Shown: positions 1 to 8,994, counted from the stretch's first letter. The stretch: 64,000 bases of DNA from Azospirillum brasilense (GCF_005222205.1 NZ_CP032345.1:2047501-2111500); one strand, 5' to 3'. The notes: generated by a model not told the origin, from the letters alone. A program made the numbers and translations.

Positions 1-267
1 TTCGAGCCGGACCTGAACCAGACGCTGTATCTGGTCAGCGCCTTCAGTGGTGCTGTCACGGTGCGGCTGCCGCCGGCGGGGGCGCTGCACGCGGTCGGGC
101 GCACGGTGACGGTCAAGAAGGCCGACGTGTCGGGCAACCCGGTCACCGTCACCGTGCAGGGCGGCAGTGGGCCGGACAACGCCCCGGTGTCGCTGAATTC
201 CACCGGCAGCGCGGTCACGGCCATGTCCAACGGCGCCGGCTGGCACATTCTGGGACGGGTGGCCTGA
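1..267 (+). CDS. Phage structural protein, C-terminal fragment
   Basis: This reading frame is open from the first base and stops at 265-267, so the start lies outside the window and only the last 88 residues are visible. The fragment is rich in Val, Thr, Gly and Ser and lacks charged clusters, like beta-rich domains of phage tail or appendage proteins. I do not recognise a named family. The stop TGA overlaps the ATG of the next gene (TGATG), so the two are translationally coupled. Together with the terminase, membrane protein and lysozyme-like genes downstream, the context points to the end of a prophage structural operon. The phage assignment rests on context. Confidence 0.6.
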   Translation, partial: FEPDLNQTLYLVSAFSGAVTVRLPPAGALHAVGRTVTVKKADVSGNPVTVTVQGGSGPDNAPVSLNSTGSAVTAMSNGAGWHILGRVA

Positions 268-1826
268 TGGAGGCGGCGGAAACGCGCAAGAGGGGCTTCT
301 TCGCCTTCGTTCAGGACTGGAACCGGCAGTCGGAGCTGAGCACCCCCCGCCATCATCTGCAGATCGCCGCGTGGCTGGAGCGGCAAGCGGTCGGAGCCGG
401 GTCCTCTGGCGCCGGGTCCTCTGGCATTGGGCCGCGCCTGCTGCTGATGGCCTTCCGCGGGGCGGGCAAGTCGTCCATCGTCGGGCTGTTCGCGGCCTGG
501 ATGCTCTACCAGGACCCCAACCGGCGTCTGCTCGTCCTGGCGGCGGACCTGAAGCTGGCCAAGAAGATGGTGCGCAACGTCAAGCGCATCATCGAGCGCC
601 ATCCCGACACCCGCGGCCTGAAGCCCCCGGCGAAGGAGCGCGACCAGTGGGCCGCCGACCAGTTCACCGTGGTGCGGGCGCAGGAGCTGCGCGACCCCTC
701 CATGGTGGCGGCGGGCGTGGGCGGCAACATCACGGGCAGCCGCGCCGACGTGGTGATCTGCGACGACGTGGAGGTGCCGCGCACCTCCGGCAGTCCGGGC
801 AAGCGCGCCGACCTGCGCGAGAGGCTGGCGGAGATCGACTATCTGCTGGTGCCGGGCGGGGTGCAGCTCTATGTCGGGACGCCGCACAGCTACTACTCCA
901 TCTACGCGGAGGAGCCGCGGACGGAGGCGGGGGAGACGCGGCCCTTCCTGGACGGCTTCGCGCGGCTGGTCCTGCCGGTCTACACCGACGGACCGGACGG
1001 CCGGCGCCGCTACGCCTGGCCCCAGCGCTTCGGCGAGGCCCACGTCAACCGCATCCGCAAGACGACCGGCCCCAACAAGTTCACCAGCCAGATGCTGCTG
1101 CAGCCGGTCAACGAGGCGGAGGGGTTCCTCGACCCCGACCGGCTGGGCCGCTACGACGGCGAGCTGGAGTATCGGGAGTCGGCGGGGCGGGCGGTGCTGA
1201 CGCTGAACGGCCAGCGCATGGCCTCGGCCTCCTGCTGGTGGGACCCGGCCTTCGCACGCCCGGCGGCGGAGGGCGGCAAACCCGGCGACTCCAGCGTGGT
1301 CGCCGCGGTGTTCGGCGGGGCGGACGGGCGCTTCTACCTGCACCGCGTGCTCTACCTGTCGGTGGACCCCGGCGACCCGGACACCGAGGCGGAGCAGCAG
1401 TGCCTCCAGGTCGCCCGCTTCCTGGAGCGGCACCATCTGCCGGCGGTGCATGTGGAGATCAACGGCATCGGGCGCTTCCTGCCCGGCCTGCTGCGCAAGG
1501 CGCTGCGCACGGAGAAGGTCGGTGCCGCGGTGGTCGAGGAAGCCAGCCGCCGCGCCAAGGCGCTGCGCATCCGCGAGGCGTTCGACGCCCTGCTGGCCGA
1601 CCGCCGGCTGCTCGCCCACGCGACCGTGTGGGAGACGCCCTTCATCCGCGAGATGCGCGAATGGTCGCCGGACGGGCGCTACACGGGCCGCGACGACGGG
1701 CTGGACGCGGTGGCCGGGGCGCTGTCCTGCGAACCGTTCCGCTTCGACCGCCAGCCGGCGCCGGGGCGGAAGGCGGATTGGCGCGCCGCGGCATTGCCGA
1801 CCCCGGCGGAGGGCTGGGACGTGTGA
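267..1826 (+). CDS. Phage terminase large subunit, T7-like
   Basis: This is the motor ATPase and nuclease that packages phage DNA into proheads. The 519-residue protein has a Walker A motif FRGAGKS at residues 63-69, a Walker B strand ending in the acidic pair DD at 165-166 (VVICDDVEV), and a C-terminal RNase H-like nuclease half starting at WWDPAF (Asp326) and closing with a DDGLDAVAG motif near residue 480. The short spacing and RGAGKS form fit the T7 gp19 group better than HK97-type terminases. A perfect 15-bp tandem duplication at 396-425 adds a Gly/Ser-rich repeat at residues 44-53, just ahead of the ATPase core. It starts on the stop of the preceding gene. The domain call is secure. The T7-like subgroup is my reading of the motif style. 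Confidence 0.85.
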   Translation: MEAAETRKRGFFAFVQDWNRQSELSTPRHHLQIAAWLERQAVGAGSSGAGSSGIGPRLLLMAFRGAGKSSIVGLFAAWMLYQDPNRRLLVLAADLKLAKKMVRNVKRIIERHPDTRGLKPPAKERDQWAADQFTVVRAQELRDPSMVAAGVGGNITGSRADVVICDDVEVPRTSGSPGKRADLRERLAEIDYLLVPGGVQLYVGTPHSYYSIYAEEPRTEAGETRPFLDGFARLVLPVYTDGPDGRRRYAWPQRFGEAHVNRIRKTTGPNKFTSQMLLQPVNEAEGFLDPDRLGRYDGELEYRESAGRAVLTLNGQRMASASCWWDPAFARPAAEGGKPGDSSVVAAVFGGADGRFYLHRVLYLSVDPGDPDTEAEQQCLQVARFLERHHLPAVHVEINGIGRFLPGLLRKALRTEKVGAAVVEEASRRAKALRIREAFDALLADRRLLAHATVWETPFIREMREWSPDGRYTGRDDGLDAVAGALSCEPFRFDRQPAPGRKADWRAAALPTPAEGWDV

Positions 1827-1916
1827 CCCACTGCTTTTGAGGACCCGTGTTGCGTCGGGCCGCCTTCCTTGAACGGGGGCGGCCTTTTCTTTTGCCTTTT
1901 TCCTTGGAGAACGGAG

Positions 1917-2240
1917 ATGCAGGAGTCCATCGACCTGTCCTGGTGGATCACGGCGGTCGAGCTGCCGGTCATGGGCGGGCTGTTCTGGCTGATCGCGCGG
2001 CTGCGACGGGACGCCGAAACCGCGCTGGAGACGGTGCGGGCGCGCGCCGAGACCGCCCAGGCGCAGGTCCGCGAGAGTCTGGCCGCCTACAAGCTGGAGG
2101 TCGCCAAGACCTACGTCTCGGTGGCGACGCTGAAGGATGTGGAGCGGCGGCTGACCGATCACCTGCTGCGCATCGAGACCAAGCTGGAAAACGGCTGCGC
2201 GCCGTTCGCCCCGCCTTACGGAGACGGAGGCCGCCGATGA
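1917..2240 (+). CDS. Small phage membrane/coiled-coil protein (holin/spanin-like position)
   Basis: This is a 107-residue protein of no family I recognise. It has one predicted membrane segment at about residues 8-27 (WWITAVELPVMGGLFWLIAR), then a long charged helix rich in Arg, Glu and Ala that is a likely coiled coil. I chose the ATG at 1917 over an in-frame start at 1869 because a good Shine-Dalgarno (GGAGAACGGAG) lies directly upstream of it. Its last codons overlap the start of the SleB-type hydrolase gene (ATGA). A one-TM plus coiled-coil protein directly before a lysin is a common phage lysis-module arrangement, so a holin or spanin-like role is possible but inferred only from position. 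Confidence 0.6.
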   Translation: MQESIDLSWWITAVELPVMGGLFWLIARLRRDAETALETVRARAETAQAQVRESLAAYKLEVAKTYVSVATLKDVERRLTDHLLRIETKLENGCAPFAPPYGDGGRR

Positions 2241-2719
2241 GGGCGCGTGTCCTGAAGCCGGAGCCCGGACCGGTGGCCGCGCCGCAGGGTCCGTCCGCCG
2301 ACGCGCCCAGCCAAGCCATCGACACGCTCGCCCGCACCCTGTGGGGGGAGGCGCGCGGCGAATCCGTGCGGGCCATGGAGGCGGTGGCGGCGGTCGTGAT
2401 GAACCGCGTCGGCCGGGCGCGCGACCAGGGAGGGTGGTGGTGGGGGAATGACGTGGTCGCCGTCTGCCGTCTGCCGGGACAATTCCCCTGCTGGGACCCG
2501 GACGCGCCGGGACGGCTGGGGCTGCTGTCGGTGACCGCCGCGGACCCGGTCTTCGCCGCCGCCCAGCGGATCGCCCGCCGCGCGGTGGCCGGTCTGCTCG
2601 ACGACCCGACGGGCGGAGCGACTCACCTGCACCGGGCGGGGGCGAACCCGCAATGGGCGCAAGGGCGCAGCGTCTGTGCCGAGATCGGCGGGTTCCAGTT
2701 CTACGACGACGTCGAATGA
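2237..2719 (+). CDS. Cell-wall hydrolase, SleB family (phage lysin candidate)
   Basis: This 160-residue protein belongs to the Hydrolase_2/SleB family of peptidoglycan-degrading enzymes. The diagnostic region is TLARTLWGEARGES at about residues 35-48, with the catalytic-type Glu in WGEARGE, followed by AVVMNRV and the later CWDPD and CAEIGGFQFY motifs. The family acts as a lytic transglycosylase or amidase-like enzyme on the cell wall. There is no obvious signal peptide, which fits a phage endolysin released by a holin. Its ATG overlaps the preceding stop by four bases, so it is the last gene of the phage-like operon. Downstream sequence returns to chromosomal genes, so the prophage boundary probably lies just after 2719. 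Confidence 0.8.
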   Translation: MRARVLKPEPGPVAAPQGPSADAPSQAIDTLARTLWGEARGESVRAMEAVAAVVMNRVGRARDQGGWWWGNDVVAVCRLPGQFPCWDPDAPGRLGLLSVTAADPVFAAAQRIARRAVAGLLDDPTGGATHLHRAGANPQWAQGRSVCAEIGGFQFYDDVE

Positions 2720-2816
2720 CCTCCCGTTCTACACCGACGTCTCCCGGCCGCGTTCCGGCGGGCCGGACATATGGGTCCGGGCCGCCGCCGCGGAAGGAGA
2801 GGGTGGAACGGACCGG

Positions 2817-3065
2817 TCAGGCGGCTTCCTTGATCATCGCCAGATAGATTTTCCAGGCCGTCTCGACCGAGACGCCGCCGGCGCGCGACCCGGCGGCCAG
2901 CATCGCCGCCGAAGGCTTCAGCGGAACGGGCGTGCTGCTGGGCTCCGCGGTGGCGGCCAGGGGGGCGCTGTCCACGCTGGACACGATCACCCCATGGATG
3001 CGCGAGTCGAGCGCGTGTTCCACCGGGTGGCGTTCCTTCACAACATTCATCGCAATCGCGTTCAT
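2817..3065 (-). CDS. Hypothetical 82-aa protein
   Basis: I do not recognise this 82-residue protein. I placed the start at the ATG complementary to 3063-3065 because an AAGGAG ribosome-binding site lies 7-8 bases upstream on the minus strand. The longer reading frame to 3278 has no such support. The sequence is rich in Ala, Ser, Val and Pro, with a short amphipathic C-terminal helix (VETAWKIYLAMIKEAA), and has no signal peptide or membrane segment. It stands alone, converging on the phage-like operon end and divergent from the DUF952 gene. No function can be suggested. Confidence 0.55.
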   Translation of the reverse strand: MNAIAMNVVKERHPVEHALDSRIHGVIVSSVDSAPLAATAEPSSTPVPLKPSAAMLAAGSRAGGVSVETAWKIYLAMIKEAA

Positions 3066-3371
3066 GGGGCATCTCCTTGCTTGCCCCTCTCTCAGCAATC
3101 CCGATGCCAAGTCCGAAAAGTTGCCGCCGGCCGGGCGAATGCCTTTGGGAATCCTTGATTCTGCGGCTTTTCCGTGTGGCCGGCGGGGTGGGACGCGGCG
3201 GGTCGGCGAATTTTCCTTCTGCAAAATGCCGCGGGATTCCCAAGGCCGCGTTTGCAAATTGCGAAGCAAACAGCGCAACGTCCCATTCTGAAGTTATCAA
3301 TGCCCGGCCGGCCGTTCCGCTTTTGCCAAATCTGGCTTTGGCGGGCGGCTTTGCGGTAAGGTCGCCCCGCC
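3066..3371. other. Intergenic region between divergent genes
   Basis: About 300 bases separate the minus-strand 82-aa gene from the DUF952 gene. The only signal I see is the AAGGAG site for the minus-strand gene near 3072-3077. Several overlapping open frames on both strands look like shadows with no ribosome-binding site or family similarity. Confidence 0.4.
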
Positions 3372-3734
3372 ATGACTGAACGGATCATCTTCCATATGTG
3401 CCGCGCCGCGGAGTGGGAACAGGCGCTCGCCGCCGGGGCCTACCACGGCTCGTCGCAGGACGCGGCGGACGGCTTCATCCACTTCTCCACCGGCGCCCAG
3501 GTCGAGGAAAGCGCGGCAAAGCACCGGGCCGGGCAGGACGGGCTGGTCCTGCTGACCGTGGACGGCGCCGCGCTGGGCGACGCGCTCCGCTGGGAGCCGT
3601 CGCGCGGCGGCCAGCTTTTCCCCCATCTCTACGGCCCGCTGCCTCCCGCGGCGGTGCTGCGCGCCGATCCGCTGCCGCTGGGGCCGGACGGCCGCCACCT
3701 CTTTCCGGCGACCTTCAAGGACACCACACCGTGA
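3372..3734 (+). CDS. DUF952 family protein
   Basis: The 120-residue protein matches the DUF952 family, small cytosolic proteins of unknown function. The recognisable features are the opening strand IIFHMCRAAEWEQALAAG, the GSSQDAADGFIHFSTGAQVEESAAKH block (residues about 27-52), and LRWEPSRGGQLFPHLYGPLP near residue 72-91. Family length is typically 110-120, so it is complete. Its stop overlaps the GTG start of pyrD (GTGA), so the two are an operon with coupled translation, a pairing seen in other alphaproteobacteria. No catalytic activity has been established for the family. Confidence 0.88.
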   Translation: MTERIIFHMCRAAEWEQALAAGAYHGSSQDAADGFIHFSTGAQVEESAAKHRAGQDGLVLLTVDGAALGDALRWEPSRGGQLFPHLYGPLPPAAVLRADPLPLGPDGRHLFPATFKDTTP

Positions 3735-4816
3735 TCGACCTGTTTCCCATCGTCGGCCCCGTCCTGCGCAGCTTCGATCCGGAGACGGCGCACGGGCTGA
3801 CCATCAAGGCCCTGTCGAGCGGGCTGATGCCGCCGGTGCGGGAAAAGGACGATCCGATCCTGCGGACCAGGGTGATGGGGTTGGATTTCGCCAACCCGGT
3901 CGGCCTCGCCGCCGGCTTCGACAAGAACGCCGAGGTGGTCGACGCCATGCTGCGGCTGGGCTTCGGCTTCGTCGAGGCGGGCAGCGTCACCCCCCGCCCG
4001 CAGCCCGGCAACCCCAAGCCGCGTCTGTTCCGCGCGCCGGAGCAGGGGGCCGTCATCAACCGCCTGGGCTTCAACAACGAGGGGCTGGAGCCTTTCGCGC
4101 AGCGGCTGGAGCGGCGGCTGGAACGGCAGTCGTCCGGCGGGCGCAAGGCGCCGGGGATCGTCGGGGCCAACCTGGGCAAGAACAAGGACACGGTGGAGGC
4201 CGCGGACGATTACGTCCTCGGCGTGACCCGGGTGGCGGCGCTGGTCGACTATCTGGTCGTCAACGTGTCCTCCCCCAACACGCCGGGCCTGCGCGCGCTC
4301 CAGGGACGCGACCCGCTGCGCACCCTTCTGGGCCGCGTTCTCGACGCCCGCTCCGCCTGCAAGCTGGCCAAGGCGCCGCCCGTGCTGCTGAAGATCGCCC
4401 CCGACCTGACGGACGAGGACAAGTCCGACATCGCCGCGGTCGCGCTGGAGTCGGGCATCGACGGGCTGATCGTGTCCAACACCACCATCGCCCGGCCGGC
4501 GGAGATCCCGGAGCCGCTGCGCGCGGAGGCCGGCGGCTTGTCCGGCAAGCCGCTGTTCGCACCCTCGACCGCCGTCCTGCGCGAGATGTACGGGCTGACC
4601 GGGGGCAAGGTGCCGCTGGTCGGGGTCGGCGGCATCGCGTCGGGCGCCGACGCCTACGCCAAGATCCGCGCCGGCGCCTCGCTGGTGCAGTTCTACTCCG
4701 CGCTGGTCTATGCCGGGCCGGCGCTGGTGCTGGCGATCCGCCGCGACCTTGCCGCCCTGCTGCGCCGCGACGGCTTTGCCTCGCTGAGCGACGCCGTGGG
4801 GGCGGATCACCGCTGA
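3731..4816 (+). CDS. pyrD: Dihydroorotate dehydrogenase (quinone), class 2
   Basis: PyrD oxidises dihydroorotate to orotate with FMN, passing electrons to membrane quinones, in the fourth step of de novo pyrimidine synthesis. The 361-residue protein has the class 2 N-terminal amphipathic helix (LFPIVGPVLRSFDPETAHGL), the FMN-site motif PVGLAAGFDKNAEVV (57-71), the substrate motif RLGFNN (111-116), NVSSPNTPGLR with the class 2 catalytic Ser at 180-181, KIAPDLTDED, VSNTT and the phosphate-binding VGVGGIASG. The start is GTG at 3731, forming a GTGA overlap with the DUF952 stop. No ATG fits both the family N-terminus and the spacing. Confidence 0.96.
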   Translation: MIDLFPIVGPVLRSFDPETAHGLTIKALSSGLMPPVREKDDPILRTRVMGLDFANPVGLAAGFDKNAEVVDAMLRLGFGFVEAGSVTPRPQPGNPKPRLFRAPEQGAVINRLGFNNEGLEPFAQRLERRLERQSSGGRKAPGIVGANLGKNKDTVEAADDYVLGVTRVAALVDYLVVNVSSPNTPGLRALQGRDPLRTLLGRVLDARSACKLAKAPPVLLKIAPDLTDEDKSDIAAVALESGIDGLIVSNTTIARPAEIPEPLRAEAGGLSGKPLFAPSTAVLREMYGLTGGKVPLVGVGGIASGADAYAKIRAGASLVQFYSALVYAGPALVLAIRRDLAALLRRDGFASLSDAVGADHR

Positions 4817-4838
4817 GCGGGGCGGGGGGAACCGGCGC

Positions 4839-6056
4839 ATGGCGGCCCTGATCAAGTCGACCTTGATCAAGTCGGTCTTGATCCATGGGTTGGCCGTCGC
4901 GGCGGCGGTCTCCGTCGCCATCGGCCTGCCGGACCTGTCGCCGGGCACCGACCCGGCGCTGGGCTGGCTCGGCGGCGCGCTGATCCTTCTGGCGGGCGCC
5001 GTCGTCGATCTGCACCGCCGGCTGGCCAGCCGGGAGCGTGACACCCTGCACCGCCTGGACCGGCTTCAGAAGAGCGTCGACGCGCTGGCCGAACGGCTGG
5101 ACCGGCCCACCGCGCCGGCCGAGGCCGGCGACTCCGCCGCCGCTCACGAGGCCGTTCTTCAGGAGGTCAAGCTCCTGCACACGCTGGTCGCCCGGCTCGG
5201 CGAATCCCGGCCGCCCGAATCCCCCGAACCGCCGCGGACGTCCCAGCCGTCCCGGACGGCGTTCCAGGCGCCCCGCCCGCCGGACCTGCGTTCCCCGGCC
5301 GTCGTCGCGCCGCCGCCCATGGACGAGGCCGCCGTTCTGGAAGCGGTGCGCGACGCGCTGGCCGCCGACCGGATCGACATCCACCTCCAGCCCATCGTCA
5401 GCCTGCCCCAGCGCAAGCACCGCTTCTTCGAGGTGTTCTCGCGCGTGCGGGCCGCCGACGGGTCGCTGATCCTGCCCGACCGCTATCTGGAGATCGCGGA
5501 GCGCGCGGGGCTGATGGCCACCATCGACAATCTCCTGCTGGTCCGCTGCATCCAGTTGATCCGCGAGACGGAGCGGCGCCAGCACGCCATCGGCTTCTTC
5601 TGCAACATGTCCGCCGCGACGCTCAGCGACGCGGCGTTCATGCGGCAGTTCCTCGATCTGATGGTGCGCAACCAGACGCTGGTGCCCAAGCTGGTCTTCG
5701 AGTTGAGCCAGCAGGAGCTGCGGGCGGGCGGGGCGGTGACGATGGGCATTCTGTCGCAGCTCGCCCGCATCGGCTTCCGCTTTTCCATGGACCGGGTGAG
5801 CGACCTGGACATCGACGTGGACGCGCTGCTGCGCCACGAGATCCGTTATCTGAAGCTGGATTGCGGCCTGCTGCTCGACCCCGCCCTGGCCTTGAGCGTC
5901 GAGGATGTGCGCCGCCGCCTGGACGGCACGGGGATCGACCTCATCGCCGAGAAGATCGAGACGGAGGCGCAACTCGACGCGATCCTGCGCAGCGGCATCG
6001 ATTTCGGCCAGGGCTTCCGGCTCGGCGAGCCGCGCCCGGCGCGCAAGACGCCCTGA
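4839..6056 (+). CDS. TipF-like membrane protein with degenerate EAL domain
   Basis: The 405-residue protein has two N-terminal membrane segments (about residues 10-28 and 38-58), a coiled-coil and Pro-rich linker (60-155) and a C-terminal EAL-fold domain (about 165-400). Key phosphodiesterase residues have changed. EVLLR is EVFSR, the SVNLS strand is FCNMSA, and the DDFG metal motif is MDRVS, so the second Asp is lost, while the Lys of LKLD and the Glu of IAEKIET remain. It is therefore probably a c-di-GMP binding effector and not an active phosphodiesterase. The architecture matches Caulobacter TipF, a c-di-GMP receptor for flagellum placement, but the flagellar role is inferred. A 15-bp tandem duplication (4849-4878) repeats LIKS at the N-terminus. 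Confidence 0.8.
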   Translation: MAALIKSTLIKSVLIHGLAVAAAVSVAIGLPDLSPGTDPALGWLGGALILLAGAVVDLHRRLASRERDTLHRLDRLQKSVDALAERLDRPTAPAEAGDSAAAHEAVLQEVKLLHTLVARLGESRPPESPEPPRTSQPSRTAFQAPRPPDLRSPAVVAPPPMDEAAVLEAVRDALAADRIDIHLQPIVSLPQRKHRFFEVFSRVRAADGSLILPDRYLEIAERAGLMATIDNLLLVRCIQLIRETERRQHAIGFFCNMSAATLSDAAFMRQFLDLMVRNQTLVPKLVFELSQQELRAGGAVTMGILSQLARIGFRFSMDRVSDLDIDVDALLRHEIRYLKLDCGLLLDPALALSVEDVRRRLDGTGIDLIAEKIETEAQLDAILRSGIDFGQGFRLGEPRPARKTP

Positions 6057-6139
6057 GACGATTTTTCGCCGTGAATTAATTATGCAAGAAAATTCGCCGT
6101 TCGGGCGGCGGATTCGGGCCGGAAATGCCCGCGGCGCCC

Positions 6140-6167
6140 TTGACAGAAAGCCCGCCCGCATTAGAGA
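6140..6167 (+). promoter_or_regulatory. Predicted sigma-70 promoter for thrS
   Basis: A perfect -35 hexamer TTGACA at 6140-6145 is followed after 16 bases by TAGAGA at 6162-6167, about 43 bases ahead of the thrS start. It lies in the 150-base gap between the EAL gene and thrS. Confidence 0.5.
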
Positions 6168-6209
6168 TTTCGCCTCCCGGCATCCGCCGGGTGCGATGCA
6201 AACAGTCAA

Positions 6210-8174
6210 ATGGTGACTTCGGTGACGTCCAACATCGCCATCACGCTGCCCGACGGCAGCGTGCGGGAGTTCGACCGGCCGGTGACGGGGCTTGAGATTG
6301 CCCAGTCCATCGGGCCGCGCCTTGCCAAGGATGCGCTTGCCGTCAAGCTCGACGGCGAGGTGAAGGACCTCACCACCACCGTCACCACCAACGCCAAGAT
6401 CGAGATCGTCACGCGCAGTCATCCCGACGCGCTCGAGGTCATCCGTCACGACGCTGCCCACGTCCTCGCCGACGCCGTGCAGAAGCTCTATCCGGGCACG
6501 CAGGTGACCATCGGTCCGGCGATCGCCAACGGCTTCTATTACGACTTCGCGCGCGAGGAGCCCTTCACGCCCGACGATCTGCAGAAGATCGAGGCGAAGA
6601 TGCGCGAGATCGTCGCCAAGGACGTTCCCATCGTGCGCGAGGTGTGGACCCGCGACGATGCGGTCGCCTACTTCAAGAAGCTCGGCGAGCATTACAAGGC
6701 CGAGCTGATCGAGGCGATCCCGGCGGACCAGGACATCAGCATCTACCGCCAGGACGACTGGCTGGACCTCTGCCGCGGCCCGCACGCCCCGACCACGGGC
6801 AAGGTCGGCAACGGCTTCAAGCTGATGAAGGTGGCCGGCGCCTACTGGCGCGGCGACAGCCGCAACCCGATGCTCCAGCGCATCTACGGCACCGCCTGGC
6901 GCGACGAGAAGGAGCTGAAGGCCTACCTGCACCAGCTCGAGGAGGCGGAGAAGCGAGACCACCGCCGGCTGGGCAAGGAACTGGACCTGTTCCACGTGCA
7001 GGAGGAGGCCGTCGGCTCGGTCTTCTGGCACCCGAAGGGCTGGACGCTGTTCCGCACGCTGGAGACCTACATCCGCACCAAGCTGAGCCAGGCGGACTAT
7101 GTCGAGGTCAAGACGCCGCAGCTGATCGACAGCTCGCTGTTCAAGGCGTCGGGTCACTGGGACATGTATGGCGACAACATGTTCAAGGTCTCGGCGGACG
7201 ACGGCGAGAAGATGCTCGGCATCAAGCCGATGAACTGCCCGGGCCATGTGCAGATCTTCAAGCACGGGCTGCGTTCCTACCGCGACCTGCCGATCCGCAT
7301 GGCGGAGTTCGGCTCCTGCCACCGCAACGAGCCGTCGGGCGCGCTGCACGGCATCCTGCGCGTGCGCGCCTTCACCCAGGACGACGCCCACATCTTCTGC
7401 ACGGAAGACCAGGTGGCGAGCGAGGCGGCGGAGTATTTCAAGCTGCAGCTCGGCGTCTACCGGGATCTGGGCTTCGACAAGATCGCCGTGAAGCTGGCGC
7501 TGCGTCCTGACGTGCGCACCGGCTCCGACGACCTGTGGGACCGGGCGGAGGGCGCGCTGCGCCAGGCGCTCGACGCCGCCGGGCTGGAGTATGAGGACCT
7601 GCCGGGCGAGGGCGCCTTCTACGGCCCGAAGGTGGAGTTCCACCTGACCGACGCCATCGGGCGCACCTGGCAGTGCGGCACGCTCCAGTACGATCCGAAC
7701 CTTCCCGAGCGGCTGGACGCCTCCTACATCGGCGAGGACGGCGCCCGCCACCGTCCGGTGATGCTGCACCGGGCCATCCTGGGCTCGCTGGAGCGCTTCA
7801 TCGGCATGCTGATCGAGCATTACGCCGGCAAGTTCCCGATGTGGCTCGCCCCGGTCCAGGCGGTGGTCTGCACCATCACCAACGAGGCCGACGGCTACGG
7901 GCAGGAGGTCGTCAGCCTGCTGAAGCGCCGCGGCATCCGCGCCGAACTCGACACCCGGAACGAGAAGATCAACCTGAAGGTCCGCGAACACAGCCTTCAG
8001 AAGGTTCCCGTCCTGGTGGTTGTGGGCAAGCGCGAGGCGGAGGAACGGACGGTCGCCCTCCGTACCCTCGGTGGTAAGGATCAGGAAGTTCTTGCCCTCG
8101 ACGCCGCGCTCAATAAACTGAATGAGGAGGCGAGGTCCCCCGCGGGCGCCGCCGCTTTCGATTCGCCGTTTTAA
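6210..8174 (+). CDS. thrS: Threonine--tRNA ligase
   Basis: ThrS charges tRNA-Thr with threonine. The 654-residue protein is full length: an N-terminal TGS domain (about 1-65), the editing domain with [12 protein letters not shown] (HxxxH) and the DLCRGPH motif, a class II catalytic core with KPMNCPGH (a zinc-binding Cys), [15 protein letters not shown] and the motif 3 region [11 protein letters not shown], then an anticodon-binding domain ending near KLNEEA. The ATG at 6210 is the first in frame. A TTGACA promoter lies upstream. It precedes infC by 75 bases, the usual bacterial order, so the two are probably co-transcribed. Confidence 0.97.
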   Translation: MVTSVTSNIAITLPDGSVREFDRPVTGLEIAQSIGPRLAKDALAVKLDGEVKDLTTTVTTNAKIEIVTRSHPDALEVIRHDAAHVLADAVQKLYPGTQVTIGPAIANGFYYDFAREEPFTPDDLQKIEAKMREIVAKDVPIVREVWTRDDAVAYFKKLGEHYKAELIEAIPADQDISIYRQDDWLDLCRGPHAPTTGKVGNGFKLMKVAGAYWRGDSRNPMLQRIYGTAWRDEKELKAYLHQLEEAEKRDHRRLGKELDLFHVQEEAVGSVFWHPKGWTLFRTLETYIRTKLSQADYVEVKTPQLIDSSLFKASGHWDMYGDNMFKVSADDGEKMLGIKPMNCPGHVQIFKHGLRSYRDLPIRMAEFGSCHRNEPSGALHGILRVRAFTQDDAHIFCTEDQVASEAAEYFKLQLGVYRDLGFDKIAVKLALRPDVRTGSDDLWDRAEGALRQALDAAGLEYEDLPGEGAFYGPKVEFHLTDAIGRTWQCGTLQYDPNLPERLDASYIGEDGARHRPVMLHRAILGSLERFIGMLIEHYAGKFPMWLAPVQAVVCTITNEADGYGQEVVSLLKRRGIRAELDTRNEKINLKVREHSLQKVPVLVVVGKREAEERTVALRTLGGKDQEVLALDAALNKLNEEARSPAGAAAFDSPF

Positions 8175-8249
8175 CCGACCGCACCGATCGGGCGGGCTTC
8201 CCTCCGGGAGGTCGCGCCCCGGTGGGTTTCCAGTCATGGAGAAGCGTCC

Positions 8250-8786
8250 ATAGCCAGGATACCGTCCGAAGCCGCTCCGACCCGCGATGGACCGCGGGTA
8301 AACCGGGAGATCACGGCTCGCTCGATCCGTCTCGTCGGTGCCGACGGCGAGATGGTGGGCGTCGTTTCGCTGCGCGATGCGCTGCTGGCCGCTGAGGATG
8401 CGGGCCTCGACCTCGTCGAGATCGCTCCGCAGGCGGAGCCGCCTGTCTGTAAGATCCTCGACTATGGCAAGTACAAGTACGAGGCGCAGAAGAAGGCGGC
8501 CGAGGCGCGCAAGAAGCAGAAGATCATCGAGGTGAAGGAGATCAAGCTCCGACCCAACATCGATGACAACGACTACGACGTGAAGATGCGCTCGGCCCGC
8601 CGCTTCCTTGAGGAAGGCGACAAGGTCAAGGTGACCATGCGCTTCCGCGGGCGCGAGATGGCGCACCAGGATCTTGGCATGAACGTGCTGGTCCGCGTGC
8701 GCGACGAGTTGGACGAACTGGCGAAGGTCGAGCAGATGCCCAAGCTCGAAGGCCGCCAGATGGTCATGGTCCTGGCGCCGAGATAG
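8250..8786 (+). CDS. infC: Translation initiation factor IF-3 (non-AUG start)
   Basis: IF-3 binds the 30S subunit and enforces start-codon fidelity. The frame contains the diagnostic [17 protein letters not shown], the [15 protein letters not shown] motif and the C-terminal [16 protein letters not shown] and RFRGREM blocks. The first ATG at 8352 falls well inside the N-terminal domain, so it cannot be the start. The only start-like codons that restore a full N-terminus are ATA at 8250 (then [15 protein letters not shown]) or ATA at 8259. GGAG at 8238-8241 is eight bases before the first, so I chose 8250 (178 residues). A rare AUU/AUA start is the known basis of IF-3 autoregulation in other bacteria. 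Confidence 0.93.
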   Translation: MARIPSEAAPTRDGPRVNREITARSIRLVGADGEMVGVVSLRDALLAAEDAGLDLVEIAPQAEPPVCKILDYGKYKYEAQKKAAEARKKQKIIEVKEIKLRPNIDDNDYDVKMRSARRFLEEGDKVKVTMRFRGREMAHQDLGMNVLVRVRDELDELAKVEQMPKLEGRQMVMVLAPR

Positions 8787-8848
8787 GGCGCCGAGGTGAC
8801 CCTTCGGCGCGACGGCCCGACCGCCGTCCGCAGAGCACACGCGTCCCC

Positions 8849-8881
8849 AAAAAGGCCCGCCGGTTCCGGCGGGCTTTTTTG
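8849..8881 (+). terminator. Rho-independent terminator after infC
   Basis: A GC-rich hairpin, GCCCGCCGG and CCGGCGGGC around a TT loop (8855-8874), is followed by a run of seven T, 65 bases after the infC stop. Confidence 0.88.
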
Positions 8882-8994
8882 TTGGGCGCGGCGCCGTTGC
8901 CCCGCTTTGCCATTCCGCAATTACGGGGTACCGGCATTGCGGAAGCGGGGCGGCGCGCCGACGTGAGGCTCGTTCCGCCTCCACCATACGGCCG

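Noticed and set aside
1847..2719. 290-aa frame covering the membrane protein and hydrolase genes
   Set aside because: The first two thirds is out of frame with the membrane-protein gene and is Arg/Gly-rich; the real hydrolase starts at ATG 2237 with an ATGA overlap.
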